From a bacterium D16-50 (lineage in GTDB: Bacteria; Bacillota; Clostridia; Lachnospirales; Lachnospiraceae), in assembly GCA_003612485.1 (NCBI GenBank), contig RAZA01000001.1, positions 310,001 to 374,000 of the forward strand: 64,000 bases of DNA. Reading direction: 5' to 3'. Positions 9,253 through 17,342 of this stretch are shown one piece after another. Below the pieces are notes generated by a model that ran no database searches, had not been told where the DNA came from, and worked only from the letters and a program-made list of their open reading frames with translations. Positions within the stretch are counted from its first letter, which is position 1; each line of letters starts with the position of its first letter. Position numbers and translations under genes: made by a program.

Positions 9253-10137
9253 CTAATGCGGCCCGTGGCTAAAAGTCCCGTAAACCACTCTGTCCAATCC
9301 TGCATAATCCTTCACAATGTCTACCTCTAAAAAGCCAGCCTCCTCCATCAGACAACTGACCTCATGACTCTGGTCATGCCCTATCTCAAAGAAAAGCATT
9401 CCCCCGCCGAAGAGATGCTTCCTGCCCTCCTCCAGAATCCTTCTATAAAAAACCAGACCGTCCCCGCCGCCGTCCAACGCCTGCAGCGGTTCATGCTCAC
9501 GCACCTCCGGCATCAGGCCGGGAATGTCGCCGCTGCGCACATAGGGCGGATTGGATACAATGATGTCGAATTTTCCCTGAACCTGCCCGAATAAGTCACT
9601 GCGGAGAAAGTCAATTCTCCCAAAGCCATCCTCCCCACAGCCCGCTTCGCAGCCTCCGGACTTCAGCAGCCTTGCGGCATTCTTTTTCGCTACCGCCAGC
9701 GCTTCTTCGGAAATATCAGCGCCCACGCCCTGACAATTGTTGGAAAAGTGCAGCAGGCTGATCAGGATACATCCCGATCCGGTACACATATCCAGCACCC
9801 GCATTCCGTCATGGAGGTTCTTCAGCACCTCCTCCACCAAAATCTCCGTATCTTGTCTGGGGATCAGCACATTCTCATCCACAAGAAAATCCAGCCCCAT
9901 GAAGTTCTGCATCCCCGTCAGGTGCTGCAGAGGAATCCGCCGGCCGCGCATCTCAAGCAGCCCTTCATAGGCCTCTTGCGCTTCAGGCCCAACGATCCTA
10001 TCACCGTGGGCCAACAGATCACTGCGTTTCGTGCCACAGACCTGCTCCAACAGCAGCCTTGCGTTCAATTCCGCCTCCGGCACGCCCGCCTTCTCCAGAA
10101 CCGTCCTCCCCAGCATATAAAGCTCTTTATATATCAT
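9253..10137 (-). CDS. prmC: Release factor glutamine methyltransferase PrmC
   Basis: 294 residues from ATG 10137, which gives the usual MIYKELYMLG start; an earlier ATG at 10155 is possible. It methylates the glutamine of the GGQ motif in release factors using S-adenosylmethionine. Diagnostic segments are the helical N-domain, IPRQDTEILVEEVL, the SAM loop VLDMCTGSGCILISL, and the catalytic NPPY in VSNPPYVRSG. The order DUF1385-prmC-prfA on one strand is the common Firmicutes arrangement and pairs enzyme with substrate. Confidence 0.96.
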   Translation of the reverse strand: MIYKELYMLGRTVLEKAGVPEAELNARLLLEQVCGTKRSDLLAHGDRIVGPEAQEAYEGLLEMRGRRIPLQHLTGMQNFMGLDFLVDENVLIPRQDTEILVEEVLKNLHDGMRVLDMCTGSGCILISLLHFSNNCQGVGADISEEALAVAKKNAARLLKSGGCEAGCGEDGFGRIDFLRSDLFGQVQGKFDIIVSNPPYVRSGDIPGLMPEVREHEPLQALDGGGDGLVFYRRILEEGRKHLFGGGMLFFEIGHDQSHEVSCLMEEAGFLEVDIVKDYAGLDRVVYGTFSHGPH

Positions 10138-10163
10138 ATGTCCGAACCTTTCCATCGTCCCGG

Positions 10164-11114
10164 CTATTCTTCCTGACTGCTCTCCTGATTTTCCTCCGGC
10201 TCATAGCCGAAATTCTCCTGCAGAAACTTCTTCCAGTCAAATACAGCCTCCACAGCCGCAATCGCCACTTCAGCCATGCTCGCATCAGGCTCCTTTGTGG
10301 TCAAACGCTGCACAAGCATGCCCGGAGCGGAAATGATCCGCACGAAAATATTGTCGAAACGCCCGGCCAACCGGATAATCTCGTAGGAAATCCCAGCCAC
10401 CACCGGCATCAGCAGAATCCGCAGCGCCGCTCTCTGGAAAGGATTCTCCACCCGGATAAAAAAGAAAAGCACTATGCTGACGAACAGCACGAAAAAAATA
10501 AAGCTGGTTCCGCATCTTCTGTGAAGTCTGGAACTGCGCATCACGTTCCTCACCGTCAGCGGCTTCCCTCTCTCGATACAATTGATGCATTTGTGCTCTG
10601 CGCCGTGATAACGGTACAGCCGGCGTATGTCTTTCATAAGGCTGATAGAAAGCACATAGCCGATGAAAACCGCGATGCGGATGGCTCCCTCAATGATAGC
10701 CAGCAGAGATGCGTTTCGCAGCTGTCTGCCAATGATGGACGCCAGATAGTAAGGCAGCACAATGAAGATTCCCAGAGCCATCACCACGGCAAAAACGGTC
10801 ACAAGAGTCGTCATCAGCTTCTCCCCCCTGCCGTTCCTCTCCTCTCCGTCATCATCATACATGGACGCGGAGAAATTCAGGCATCTGGTTCCCAATACCA
10901 GAGAATCCACAAAGTTAAAAATTCCCCTCACAAAAGGAATCCTCTTGACTGCGCCCATTCCCGGAATCCCCTGATAGTTGCCGGGCTCCACGGAAATCCC
11001 GCCGTCAGGCCTTCTGACAGAGACAGCATATCTATCGTCATTTTTCATCATAATTCCTTCCAGCACAGCCTGACCGCCGATACCGGAATAGCATTTCTTC
11101 CTCTTCCTAGCCAT
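10164..11114 (-). CDS. DUF1385 membrane protein
   Basis: 316 residues from ATG 11114, where GGAGGAG lies 4 bases upstream; the frame extends 38 codons further without a site. It starts with the conserved family signature CYSGIGGQAVLEGIMM. Several hydrophobic segments follow (for example LVTVFAVVMALGIFIVLP and FIFFVLFVSIVLFFF), with YHGAEHKCINCIE, a conserved histidine/cysteine motif, between them. This is an integral membrane protein found next to rpmE, prmC and prfA in many Firmicutes. Its biochemical function is not established; a metal-dependent role is suggested only by the conserved H and C residues. Confidence 0.9.
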   Translation of the reverse strand: MARKRKKCYSGIGGQAVLEGIMMKNDDRYAVSVRRPDGGISVEPGNYQGIPGMGAVKRIPFVRGIFNFVDSLVLGTRCLNFSASMYDDDGEERNGRGEKLMTTLVTVFAVVMALGIFIVLPYYLASIIGRQLRNASLLAIIEGAIRIAVFIGYVLSISLMKDIRRLYRYHGAEHKCINCIERGKPLTVRNVMRSSRLHRRCGTSFIFFVLFVSIVLFFFIRVENPFQRAALRILLMPVVAGISYEIIRLAGRFDNIFVRIISAPGMLVQRLTTKEPDASMAEVAIAAVEAVFDWKKFLQENFGYEPEENQESSQEE

Positions 11115-11206
11115 AAACTCCTCCGTCAACAATGCGGCAGCCGGACGGACATGCCCTAAAAATACTCTGCAAGTCCCGGCTGCCGGCCAATATACATGAA
11201 AGAGCG

Positions 11207-11240
11207 AAAAAGGTTGAGATACAAGCACCTCAACCTTTTT
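11207..11240 (-). terminator. Intrinsic terminator after rpmE
   Basis: A perfect 12-bp stem, AAAAAGGTTGAG with CTCAACCTTTTT, around a 10-base loop, followed on the minus strand by a T run. It lies 6 bp beyond the rpmE stop and separates rpmE from the DUF1385-prmC-prfA genes. Confidence 0.8.
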
Positions 11241-11246
11241 GCATTC

Positions 11247-11447
11247 CTATTTAACGCCATATTTCTTATTGAACTTCTCAATGCGTCCATCGGCTCTGGC
11301 TGTCTTCTGCTGGCCGGTGTAGAATGGATGGCACTTGGAGCATACCTCCACGTGGATTTCAGGCTTCGTAGAACCGGTCACAAAAGTGTTGCCACAGTTG
11401 CAGGTCACAGTTGCCTGATAGTACTGGGGATGGATTCCTTCCTTCAT
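11247..11447 (-). CDS. rpmE: 50S ribosomal protein L31
   Basis: 66 residues from ATG 11447, which follows AGAGGTGAACAAG; the frame reaches 11480 but only this start gives the family N-terminus [10 protein letters not shown]. It is a small zinc-binding protein of the large ribosomal subunit. The four-cysteine form is present: TCNCG near residue 20 and VCSKC near residue 40, so this is the zinc-containing (C+) type. It has its own promoter and terminator. Confidence 0.96.
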   Translation of the reverse strand: MKEGIHPQYYQATVTCNCGNTFVTGSTKPEIHVEVCSKCHPFYTGQQKTARADGRIEKFNKKYGVK

Positions 11448-11529
11448 CTTGTTCACCTCTCTATAATAATGGAGCATCATTTGTCGTTCTCATATCCGCA
11501 CTGCTTATGGAACCACAAACAGCGTTATT

Positions 11530-11558
11530 ATTGTAGCATATGGACAATCTGGTTGCAA
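11530..11558 (-). promoter_or_regulatory. Promoter of rpmE
   Basis: Minus strand TTGCAA (11558-11553), 17-bp spacer, TACAAT (11535-11530). It lies just after the rho stop codon, about 80 bp before rpmE. Confidence 0.7.
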
Positions 11559-11566
11559 GCATTATT

Positions 11567-13528
11567 TTAAATAAATTTGTTTCTTTTTACCATCTGTACA
11601 AAATCATTGTTGTTTCTGGTTTTGGTAAACTGCTCCAGAATGCGGTCCGCGGCCTCGTCCGCCTTCAGTCCGTTCAAAGCCTTGCGCATGATGTTGATGG
11701 CGTCCAGCTCCTCAGGGTTAAGCAGCAGGTCCTCCCTTCTAGTACCGGACTTGGCAAGGTCGATGGCGGGGAAAATGCGCTTTTCCGACAGCTTTCTGTC
11801 CAGAATCAGCTCCATGTTGCCCGTACCTTTGAATTCCTCATATATCACATCATCCATCTTGCTGCCCGTGTCCACCAGAGCCGTGGCCAGAATGGTCAGA
11901 CTGCCGCCCTCCCGCATATTTCTGGCCGCACCGAAAAATCTTTTGGGCATATGGAGAGCCGCCGGGTCCAGACCGCCGGAAAGAGTTCGTCCGCTGGGAG
12001 GCACCACCAGATTATACGCTCTGGCCAGACGGGTGATGCTGTCCAGCAGGATCACCACCTCCTTCTTATGCTCCACCAGACGCTTGGCACGCTCGATCAC
12101 CATCTCCGAAACCCTCTTGTGATGCTCCGGCAGTTCGTCGAAGGTGGAATAGATCACTTCCACATTGGATCCGCTGATGGCTTCCTTGATGTCCGTCACT
12201 TCCTCAGGGCGCTCGTCAATCAGAAGTATCAGCATATGCATGTGAGGATTGGTGCGCAGGATGGACTTTGCCACCTCCTTCAGCAGAGTGGTCTTTCCCG
12301 CCTTAGGAGGCGATACGATCATGCCTCTCTGTCCCTTGCCCACGGGGCTCACCAGATCCATGGCTCTCATGGCTATGCTGCAGCCGGGCGTCTCCAGCCG
12401 AATCCGCTGGTCGGGGAAAATCGGCGTCATGTCCTCGAAGGCCTTGCGCTTTGCCGCCTCCTCCACCGTGTATCCGTTGATGGTGCGGATGAACAATAGC
12501 GCGCTGAACTTCTCCTGCTGGGTCTTGACGCGCTTATTTCCCCGCAGAATGTCCCCTGTCTTTAGTCCGAAGCGCCGAATCTGGCTGGGCGCCACATATA
12601 CATCATTCTCACCCGGCATATAATTGGCACAGCGGATAAAGCCGTAGCCGTCCGGCATGACCTCCAGAATACCGCTTGCCTCCTCCCCGCTGTCAAGCTC
12701 CTTGGGATATGATTTCTCGTCATACACCTCGTTGGTGCGTCCGGTACGCTGGGCCTGAGCGGCGTCCGGGCGGATCGACTGAGCTGCCAAAGCGCCGCTT
12801 CCCTCCGGGCGGGAAGTCTGGGAGGCCGAAACGCTGCCCCCTTCCGGGCGGGAGACCTGAGATGCGGAAATGCTTCCTCCTTCCGGGCGGGAAGTCAAAG
12901 ATGCTGAAGCGCTGCCGCCCTCCGGGCGAGAAACCTGAGACGCGGAAACGTTCCCCCCTTCCGGGCGGGAAGTCTGGGGCGCCGAAGATCCGCTCCCTTC
13001 CGGGCGGGAGGACTGATGCCCCGAAGATCCGCTCCCTTCCGGGCGGGAGGACTGATGCCCCGAAGATCCGCTCCCTTCCGGGCGGGAGGACTGATGCCCC
13101 GAAGATCCGCTCCCTTCCGGGCGGGAGGACTGATGCCCCGAAGATCCGCCCCCTTCCGGGCGGGAACTCTGGGATGCAAAACCGCCGCTGCCATCCGCCG
13201 GCACTTCCCTTCTCTCCGTCCTGCGCCTATTGCCATTGGCTGTTCCGTTTTGATTTCTGTCCATCCTCTCACGCTGGCGGGGAGCAGCGGCTCTGGTATT
13301 TGTCACCACAGTCTTCTTTCGGGGCGCGCTCTGTTCCGGGGCCGGCTCGGCATTCTGAGGATTCTCTGCCTCCTTCTCAAGGCTTTCCTTCTGCTTCACC
13401 CTCTCGTCCTCGGCAAGCATGGCTTCCACCAGATCCGCCTTCTTCATGGAAGACGTACCCTTCAGCCCCCGCACCTTGGCAAGCTCCTTCAGCTGCACAA
13501 GCGCCAATGATTCATACTTTTCTCTCAT
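11567..13528 (-). CDS. rho: Transcription termination factor Rho with repeat-rich insert
   Basis: 653 residues from ATG 13528 (GGAGGA upstream); typical Rho is about 420-440, so about 200 residues are extra. Order: Rho N-terminal helix bundle (LVQLKELAKVRGLKG, 1-45), a low-complexity basic region, ten 13-residue SRPEG-type repeats (122-251), then the RNA-binding OB fold (GILEVMPDGYGFIR), and the hexameric RecA-type motor with Walker A VSPPKAGKTTLL near residue 410, DERPEEV and the R-loop GGLDPAALHMPKRF. It unwinds RNA from paused RNA polymerase. Disordered inserts occur in Rho of some Clostridia and Bacteroidetes and can affect RNA binding or condensation. Confidence 0.96.
   Translation of the reverse strand: MREKYESLALVQLKELAKVRGLKGTSSMKKADLVEAMLAEDERVKQKESLEKEAENPQNAEPAPEQSAPRKKTVVTNTRAAAPRQRERMDRNQNGTANGNRRRTERREVPADGSGGFASQSSRPEGGGSSGHQSSRPEGSGSSGHQSSRPEGSGSSGHQSSRPEGSGSSGHQSSRPEGSGSSAPQTSRPEGGNVSASQVSRPEGGSASASLTSRPEGGSISASQVSRPEGGSVSASQTSRPEGSGALAAQSIRPDAAQAQRTGRTNEVYDEKSYPKELDSGEEASGILEVMPDGYGFIRCANYMPGENDVYVAPSQIRRFGLKTGDILRGNKRVKTQQEKFSALLFIRTINGYTVEEAAKRKAFEDMTPIFPDQRIRLETPGCSIAMRAMDLVSPVGKGQRGMIVSPPKAGKTTLLKEVAKSILRTNPHMHMLILLIDERPEEVTDIKEAISGSNVEVIYSTFDELPEHHKRVSEMVIERAKRLVEHKKEVVILLDSITRLARAYNLVVPPSGRTLSGGLDPAALHMPKRFFGAARNMREGGSLTILATALVDTGSKMDDVIYEEFKGTGNMELILDRKLSEKRIFPAIDLAKSGTRREDLLLNPEELDAINIMRKALNGLKADEAADRILEQFTKTRNNNDFVQMVKRNKFI
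12776..13165. repeat. Coding tandem repeat in rho, 39-bp unit x 10
   Basis: Ten in-frame units of 13 residues on the pattern SRPEGxxxSxxQx. The units at about 12970-13165 are nearly identical in DNA (block CTTCCGGGCGGGAGGACTGA repeated every 39 bp); the others have diverged. Reverse-strand open frames here are shadows of the repeat. Confidence 0.92.
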
Positions 13529-13929
13529 ATACTCCTCCTGATTTTGAAAGCATCTAAAACAGTCAACAGCCCTCTCGTACAGCCGGGCGCAAAATCCCTT
13601 GCGGTATCCGCCAAAATGCGCAAGCCGCCTCTCCGCCAGGCTCCGGCACGGCACTCGGCTCATTGCACACAAGAATGAAATGGGGTTCTAACCAGATTCC
13701 GTGATAGACATACTTTCCTGATTTCATGAATAAGCAACGTTTACTTTTTTCCATTATAATACATTTCCCTAAAAATAGGAAGTCCCAATTTTCCATCCCA
13801 TTTCGATTCCTGCTTGGCTTTTACGTCCTGATTCTAAATTCCAAAAACCCTGCTCATTCCTTCTTGCGAACTGTCCAAAACTATTATATGATACAGATAG
13901 CCTATAAAAAGAATAAGAGAGGTAGCAAG
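13529..13929. other. Divergent intergenic region between rho and the malic enzyme gene
   Basis: About 400 bp. On the minus strand a TATAAT-like -10 lies at 13758-13753 without a clear -35, so rho may have a leader of roughly 215 bases. On the plus strand the malic enzyme promoter is at 13864-13892. I see no convincing gene in between. Confidence 0.5.
13864..13892 (+). promoter_or_regulatory. Promoter of malic enzyme gene
   Basis: TTGCGA (13864-13869), 17-bp spacer and TATGAT (13887-13892), about 38 bp before the start codon. Confidence 0.6.
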
Positions 13930-15078
13930 ATGACCACCAACGAAAAAGCGTTGAAAATGCATGAGCAATGGAACGGAAAACTGGAAACCGTCTCCAAATC
14001 CCCCGTAAAATCCCGGGAAGACCTGACATTGACCTATACGCCCGGGGTGGCGGAACCCTGCAAGGTAATCGCTAAGGACAAGGAAGCCGCCTACAAATAC
14101 ACCATGAAGGCCAACACCGTGGCCGTAGTCTCCGACGGAAGCGCCGTACTTGGACTGGGCAATATCGGCCCCTATGCAGCCATGCCCGTCATGGAAGGAA
14201 AGGCTGTGCTCTTCAAGGAATTCGGCGGCGTGAACGCCGTGCCCATCTGCCTGAACACACAAGACACGGAAGAAATCATCAAGGCTGTCACCTGGCTCGC
14301 CCCCGGATTCGGCGGCATCAATCTGGAGGACATCAGCGCTCCCAGATGCTTCGAGATCGAAGAGCGCCTGAAAGAACTTCTGGACATCCCAGTCTTCCAT
14401 GACGACCAGCACGGCACTGCCATCGTGGTGCTGGCAGGCATCATCAATGCGCTGAAGGTAGTCCGCAAGCAGAAAGAAAACTGCCGGGTCGTGGTGAACG
14501 GCGCAGGCAGCGCAGGAATAGCCATCGCAAAGCTCCTTCTGACCTACGGCTTTCCCCATATCCTTCTATGCGATAAACTCGGCATCATCTCCAAATCCTC
14601 AGAGGGCCTCAACTGGATGCAGCAGAAGATGACAGAGGTCACCAACCTAGCGGGCGAAACCGGCACACTGGCAGACGCCCTCAAGGGTGCGGATATCTTT
14701 GTGGGAGTGTCCGCGCCGAACATCGTGACCCCCGAAATGGTGGCTTCCATGAATCATGACGCCATACTTTTCGCCATGGCTAACCCCGTTCCCGAAATCA
14801 TGCCCGACGCCGCCAAGGCAGCCGGAGCGCGGGTAATCGGCACCGGCCGCAGCGATTTTCCCAATCAGGTGAACAATGTGGTGGCCTTCCCCGGTATCTT
14901 CAAGGGTGCACTGGAGGGGCGTGCCACCCAGATCACAGAGGAGATGAAGCTTGCTGCCGCGGAAGCCATAGCGGGTCTTGTTTCAGAGGAAGACCTAAGC
15001 GAAGACAACATCATGCCGGAAGCCTTCGACCCCAGAGTGGCAGAACTGGTTGCTCAGGCCGTGAAATCCCATATCTGA
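13930..15078 (+). CDS. NAD(P)-dependent malic enzyme
   Basis: 382 residues from ATG 13930 (AGAGAGGT upstream); the frame is open further 5' but homology starts here. It decarboxylates malate to pyruvate with reduction of NAD(P). Visible features: YTPGVAEPC at the start with the catalytic tyrosine, GLGNIGPYAAMPVMEGKA, the metal-binding EDI and the FHDDQHGTAIV motif, the Rossmann segment VVNGAGSAGIAIAKLL, and ANPVPEI. It is the short bacterial type without a phosphotransacetylase domain. A 19-bp tandem array begins immediately after its stop codon. Confidence 0.95.
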   Translation: MTTNEKALKMHEQWNGKLETVSKSPVKSREDLTLTYTPGVAEPCKVIAKDKEAAYKYTMKANTVAVVSDGSAVLGLGNIGPYAAMPVMEGKAVLFKEFGGVNAVPICLNTQDTEEIIKAVTWLAPGFGGINLEDISAPRCFEIEERLKELLDIPVFHDDQHGTAIVVLAGIINALKVVRKQKENCRVVVNGAGSAGIAIAKLLLTYGFPHILLCDKLGIISKSSEGLNWMQQKMTEVTNLAGETGTLADALKGADIFVGVSAPNIVTPEMVASMNHDAILFAMANPVPEIMPDAAKAAGARVIGTGRSDFPNQVNNVVAFPGIFKGALEGRATQITEEMKLAAAEAIAGLVSEEDLSEDNIMPEAFDPRVAELVAQAVKSHI

Positions 15079-15083
15079 ATAAA

Positions 15084-15273
15084 AAGAATAGCGCAGCGCG
15101 ATAAGAATAGCGCAGCGCGATAAGAATGGCGCAGCGCGATAAGAATGGCGCAGCGCGATAAGAATGGCGCAGCGCGATAAGAATGGCGCAGCGCGATAAG
15201 AATGGCGCAGCGCGATAAGAATGGCGCAGCGCGATAAGAATGGCGCAGCGCGATAAGAATGGCGCAGCGCGGT
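15084..15273. repeat. 19-bp tandem array, ten copies
   Basis: The core GCGCAGCGCG recurs at exact 19-bp steps from 15091 to 15262 (10 copies), with unit GCGCAGCGCGATAAGAATG. The first two copies read AATAG instead of AATGG; all others are identical. It is noncoding, lying between the malic enzyme stop (15078) and the DUF4364 start (15362). Confidence 0.97.
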
Positions 15274-15361
15274 GAAAACGGCACCGCCAAGCGAAAATAA
15301 CATGGTGCAGAAATATGGCATGACAGATAGGCCGGACGAAAAAAGAAAGGGATGATAGTGA

Positions 15362-15880
15362 ATGCTGGAGGATACGCTGACCCTCTATAAGTTAATTGTA
15401 CTTTATATTCTGAGCCGCATCACCTTTCCCATCACCAATGCGCAGGTGAGCGACTTCATCCTGCAGAAGGAATATACGGACTACCTGACCCTGCAGCAGG
15501 TCATCAGCGAGCTGACGGAGGCGCGGCTCGTCTCCTCCGAGACCATCCGCAACCGCACGCATCTCTCCATCACGCCGGAGGGACGGGAGACCCTGCGCTT
15601 CTTCCAGAACCGCATCCATCATGGGATCAAGGAGGATGTGGACACTTATTTCCGGGAAAACAATTTCCGCCTCCGCAGTGAAGTCTCCGTCCTCGGTGAT
15701 TACTGCTACCTCCCGGCCGTAGGAGAATATCAGGCGCATCTGACCGTGACGGAAAAAGGCGTGCCTCTGGCGGACATCAAGCTTTCCGTCCCCACGGAGA
15801 CCATGGCTATGACTGTCTGTGACAACTGGCAGGAAAAGAATCAGAACATCTATCAATATCTGGTGGAGCAGCTCTTCTGA
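15362..15880 (+). CDS. DUF4364 family protein
   Basis: 172 residues. The start LEDTLTLYKLIVLYILSRI and the following NAQVSDFILQKEYTDYLTLQQ are typical of DUF4364, a family widespread in Clostridia. The first 80 residues read as a winged-helix DNA-binding domain (recognition region around VISELTEARLV, wing before LSITPEGRETLRFF). The remainder is a mixed beta domain with no known ligand. A transcription regulator role is plausible but unproven. A strong bidirectional terminator follows 15 bp after the stop. Confidence 0.85.
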   Translation: MLEDTLTLYKLIVLYILSRITFPITNAQVSDFILQKEYTDYLTLQQVISELTEARLVSSETIRNRTHLSITPEGRETLRFFQNRIHHGIKEDVDTYFRENNFRLRSEVSVLGDYCYLPAVGEYQAHLTVTEKGVPLADIKLSVPTETMAMTVCDNWQEKNQNIYQYLVEQLF

Positions 15881-15895
15881 AGACGATTGACAAAA

Positions 15896-15933
15896 AGCTC
15901 CGGATGCCCATATATCAATGGGCATCCGGAGCT
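15896..15933. terminator. Bidirectional intrinsic terminator
   Basis: A perfect 15-bp stem AGCTCCGGATGCCCA / TGGGCATCCGGAGCT with an 8-base loop, flanked by A run upstream and T run downstream. It separates the convergent DUF4364 gene and rarA. Confidence 0.93.
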
Positions 15934-15959
15934 TTTTCCTAAGGTCGGTTTTCCCAAGG

Positions 15960-17294
15960 TCAGGATTCTGCCTCCTCCCTGAGCCTTCTCATATGTTCCC
16001 GTATCTTCACCTCATAGCCGTTCCCCGTAGGCTTGTAGAACTCTCTTCCGTTCAGCTCATAGGGCAGATACTGCTGCCTGACATAATGATTGGGATAGTC
16101 ATGGGCATATTTATACCCCGTCCCCCGTCCCAGCTTTGCAGCTCCCTTATAATGAGCGTCCTGAAGATGGGCGGGAATCGGCAGGCTCCCCGTCTCCCGC
16201 ACTGCCTCCATCGCCTGAAAGATAGCCTGACACCCGGCGTTGCTCTTTGGAGCGCAGGCCACGTAGGCCGCTGCCTGAGACAATATGATCTGGGCCTCCG
16301 GCATCCCGATCCGCTCCACCGCAAGAGAGGCGCTGGCAGCCACCACCAGCGCCTGCGGATCCGCATTCCCCACATCCTCCGCAGCGCATATCATAATCCT
16401 TCTGGCAATGAAAGCCGCACTCTCTCCGGCATAGAGCATCCTCGCCAGATAATAGACCGCCGCATCCGGATCAGAACCTCTCATACTCTTGATGAACGCG
16501 GAAATTGTATCGTAATGGTTGTCACCCGTCTTGTCGTAGCGAACCGCCTTCCTCTGGATGCACTCCTGAGCCACTTGGAGCGTGATATGAATCCTGCCGT
16601 CCTCGCTGCGTCCGGTACTCATGACTCCCAGCTCCACAGCGTTCAGGGCATGCCTCACATCCCCGCCGGAGACATCCGCCAGAAAATCCAGCGCATCCTC
16701 ATCGATGGAGGCGTCATAGGCTCCCATGCCCCTATCCACATCATAGACAGCCTTTTTGATAAGCTTCCGCACCGCCTCCGGAGGAACGGGCTTCAGCTCA
16801 AAGATTATGGAGCGGGACAGCAGCGCGCCGTTGACCTCGAAATAGGGATTCTCCGTGGTGGCTCCGATGAGAACCACCGTCCCGTCCTCCACAAAAGGCA
16901 GCAAATAGTCCTGCTGGGCCTTGTTGAAACGATGTATCTCGTCTATGAAGAGAATCGTCCGCCTTCCATACATCCCCTGCAGCTCTTTTGCCTTTCCCAC
17001 TACGTCCTCCATGTCCTTTTTTCCGGCCACGGTGGCGTTGATCTGGGTGAATTCCGCGCTGGTGGTATTGGCAATCACTCTGGCAAGGGTGGTCTTTCCC
17101 GTGCCGGGAGGCCCGTAAAAGATCACCGAGCTGATCTTATCCGCCTTGATGGCGCGATAGAGCAGCTTGTCCTGTCCCACGATATGCTCCTGACCCGCCA
17201 CCTCCTCCAGCGTTCTAGGACGCATTCTGGCAGCCAGAGGGGCTTCCTTCTCCATATTGTTGCTTCGCATATAGTCAAATAGATTGAAATCCAT
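15960..17294 (-). CDS. rarA: Replication-associated recombination protein A (RarA/MgsA AAA ATPase)
   Basis: 444 residues, normal length. It is a clamp-loader-like AAA+ ATPase acting at stalled replication forks. The start PLAARMRPRTLEEVAGQEH is the family signature. Walker A is FYGPPGTGKTTLA, Walker B LFIDEIHRFNKAQQD, sensor I IGATTENP. The C-terminal tetramerisation domain ends with LGRGTGYKYAHDYP and QQYLPYELNGREFY, both RarA-specific. Confidence 0.96.
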   Translation of the reverse strand: MDFNLFDYMRSNNMEKEAPLAARMRPRTLEEVAGQEHIVGQDKLLYRAIKADKISSVIFYGPPGTGKTTLARVIANTTSAEFTQINATVAGKKDMEDVVGKAKELQGMYGRRTILFIDEIHRFNKAQQDYLLPFVEDGTVVLIGATTENPYFEVNGALLSRSIIFELKPVPPEAVRKLIKKAVYDVDRGMGAYDASIDEDALDFLADVSGGDVRHALNAVELGVMSTGRSEDGRIHITLQVAQECIQRKAVRYDKTGDNHYDTISAFIKSMRGSDPDAAVYYLARMLYAGESAAFIARRIMICAAEDVGNADPQALVVAASASLAVERIGMPEAQIILSQAAAYVACAPKSNAGCQAIFQAMEAVRETGSLPIPAHLQDAHYKGAAKLGRGTGYKYAHDYPNHYVRQQYLPYELNGREFYKPTGNGYEVKIREHMRRLREEAES

Positions 17295-17342
17295 GCCTTC
17301 TGTCCCGTCCGTAATTCATTTCTCTCCCATCCAAATAGGATG

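Noticed and set aside
10059..11159. 366-codon plus-strand open frame across prmC/DUF1385
   Set aside because: Histidine- and arginine-rich shadow of two well-supported minus-strand genes.
12676..13557. Plus-strand proline/glycine-rich open frame and minus-strand second frame over the rho repeat
   Set aside because: Both are by-products of the 39-bp coding repeat in rho.
13563..13727. Possible leader peptide upstream of rho
   Set aside because: Open frame without a good ribosome site and with unlike composition; kept only as a note.
15084..15273. CRISPR array
   Set aside because: Units are contiguous with no spacers and no cas genes are present.
14995..15321. Minus-strand repeated-peptide open frame over the 19-bp array
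   Set aside because: A direct result of the tandem repeat; three 19-bp units make a 57-base reading period.
15918..17282. 454-codon plus-strand open frame opposite rarA
   Set aside because: Antisense shadow of a clear rarA gene.
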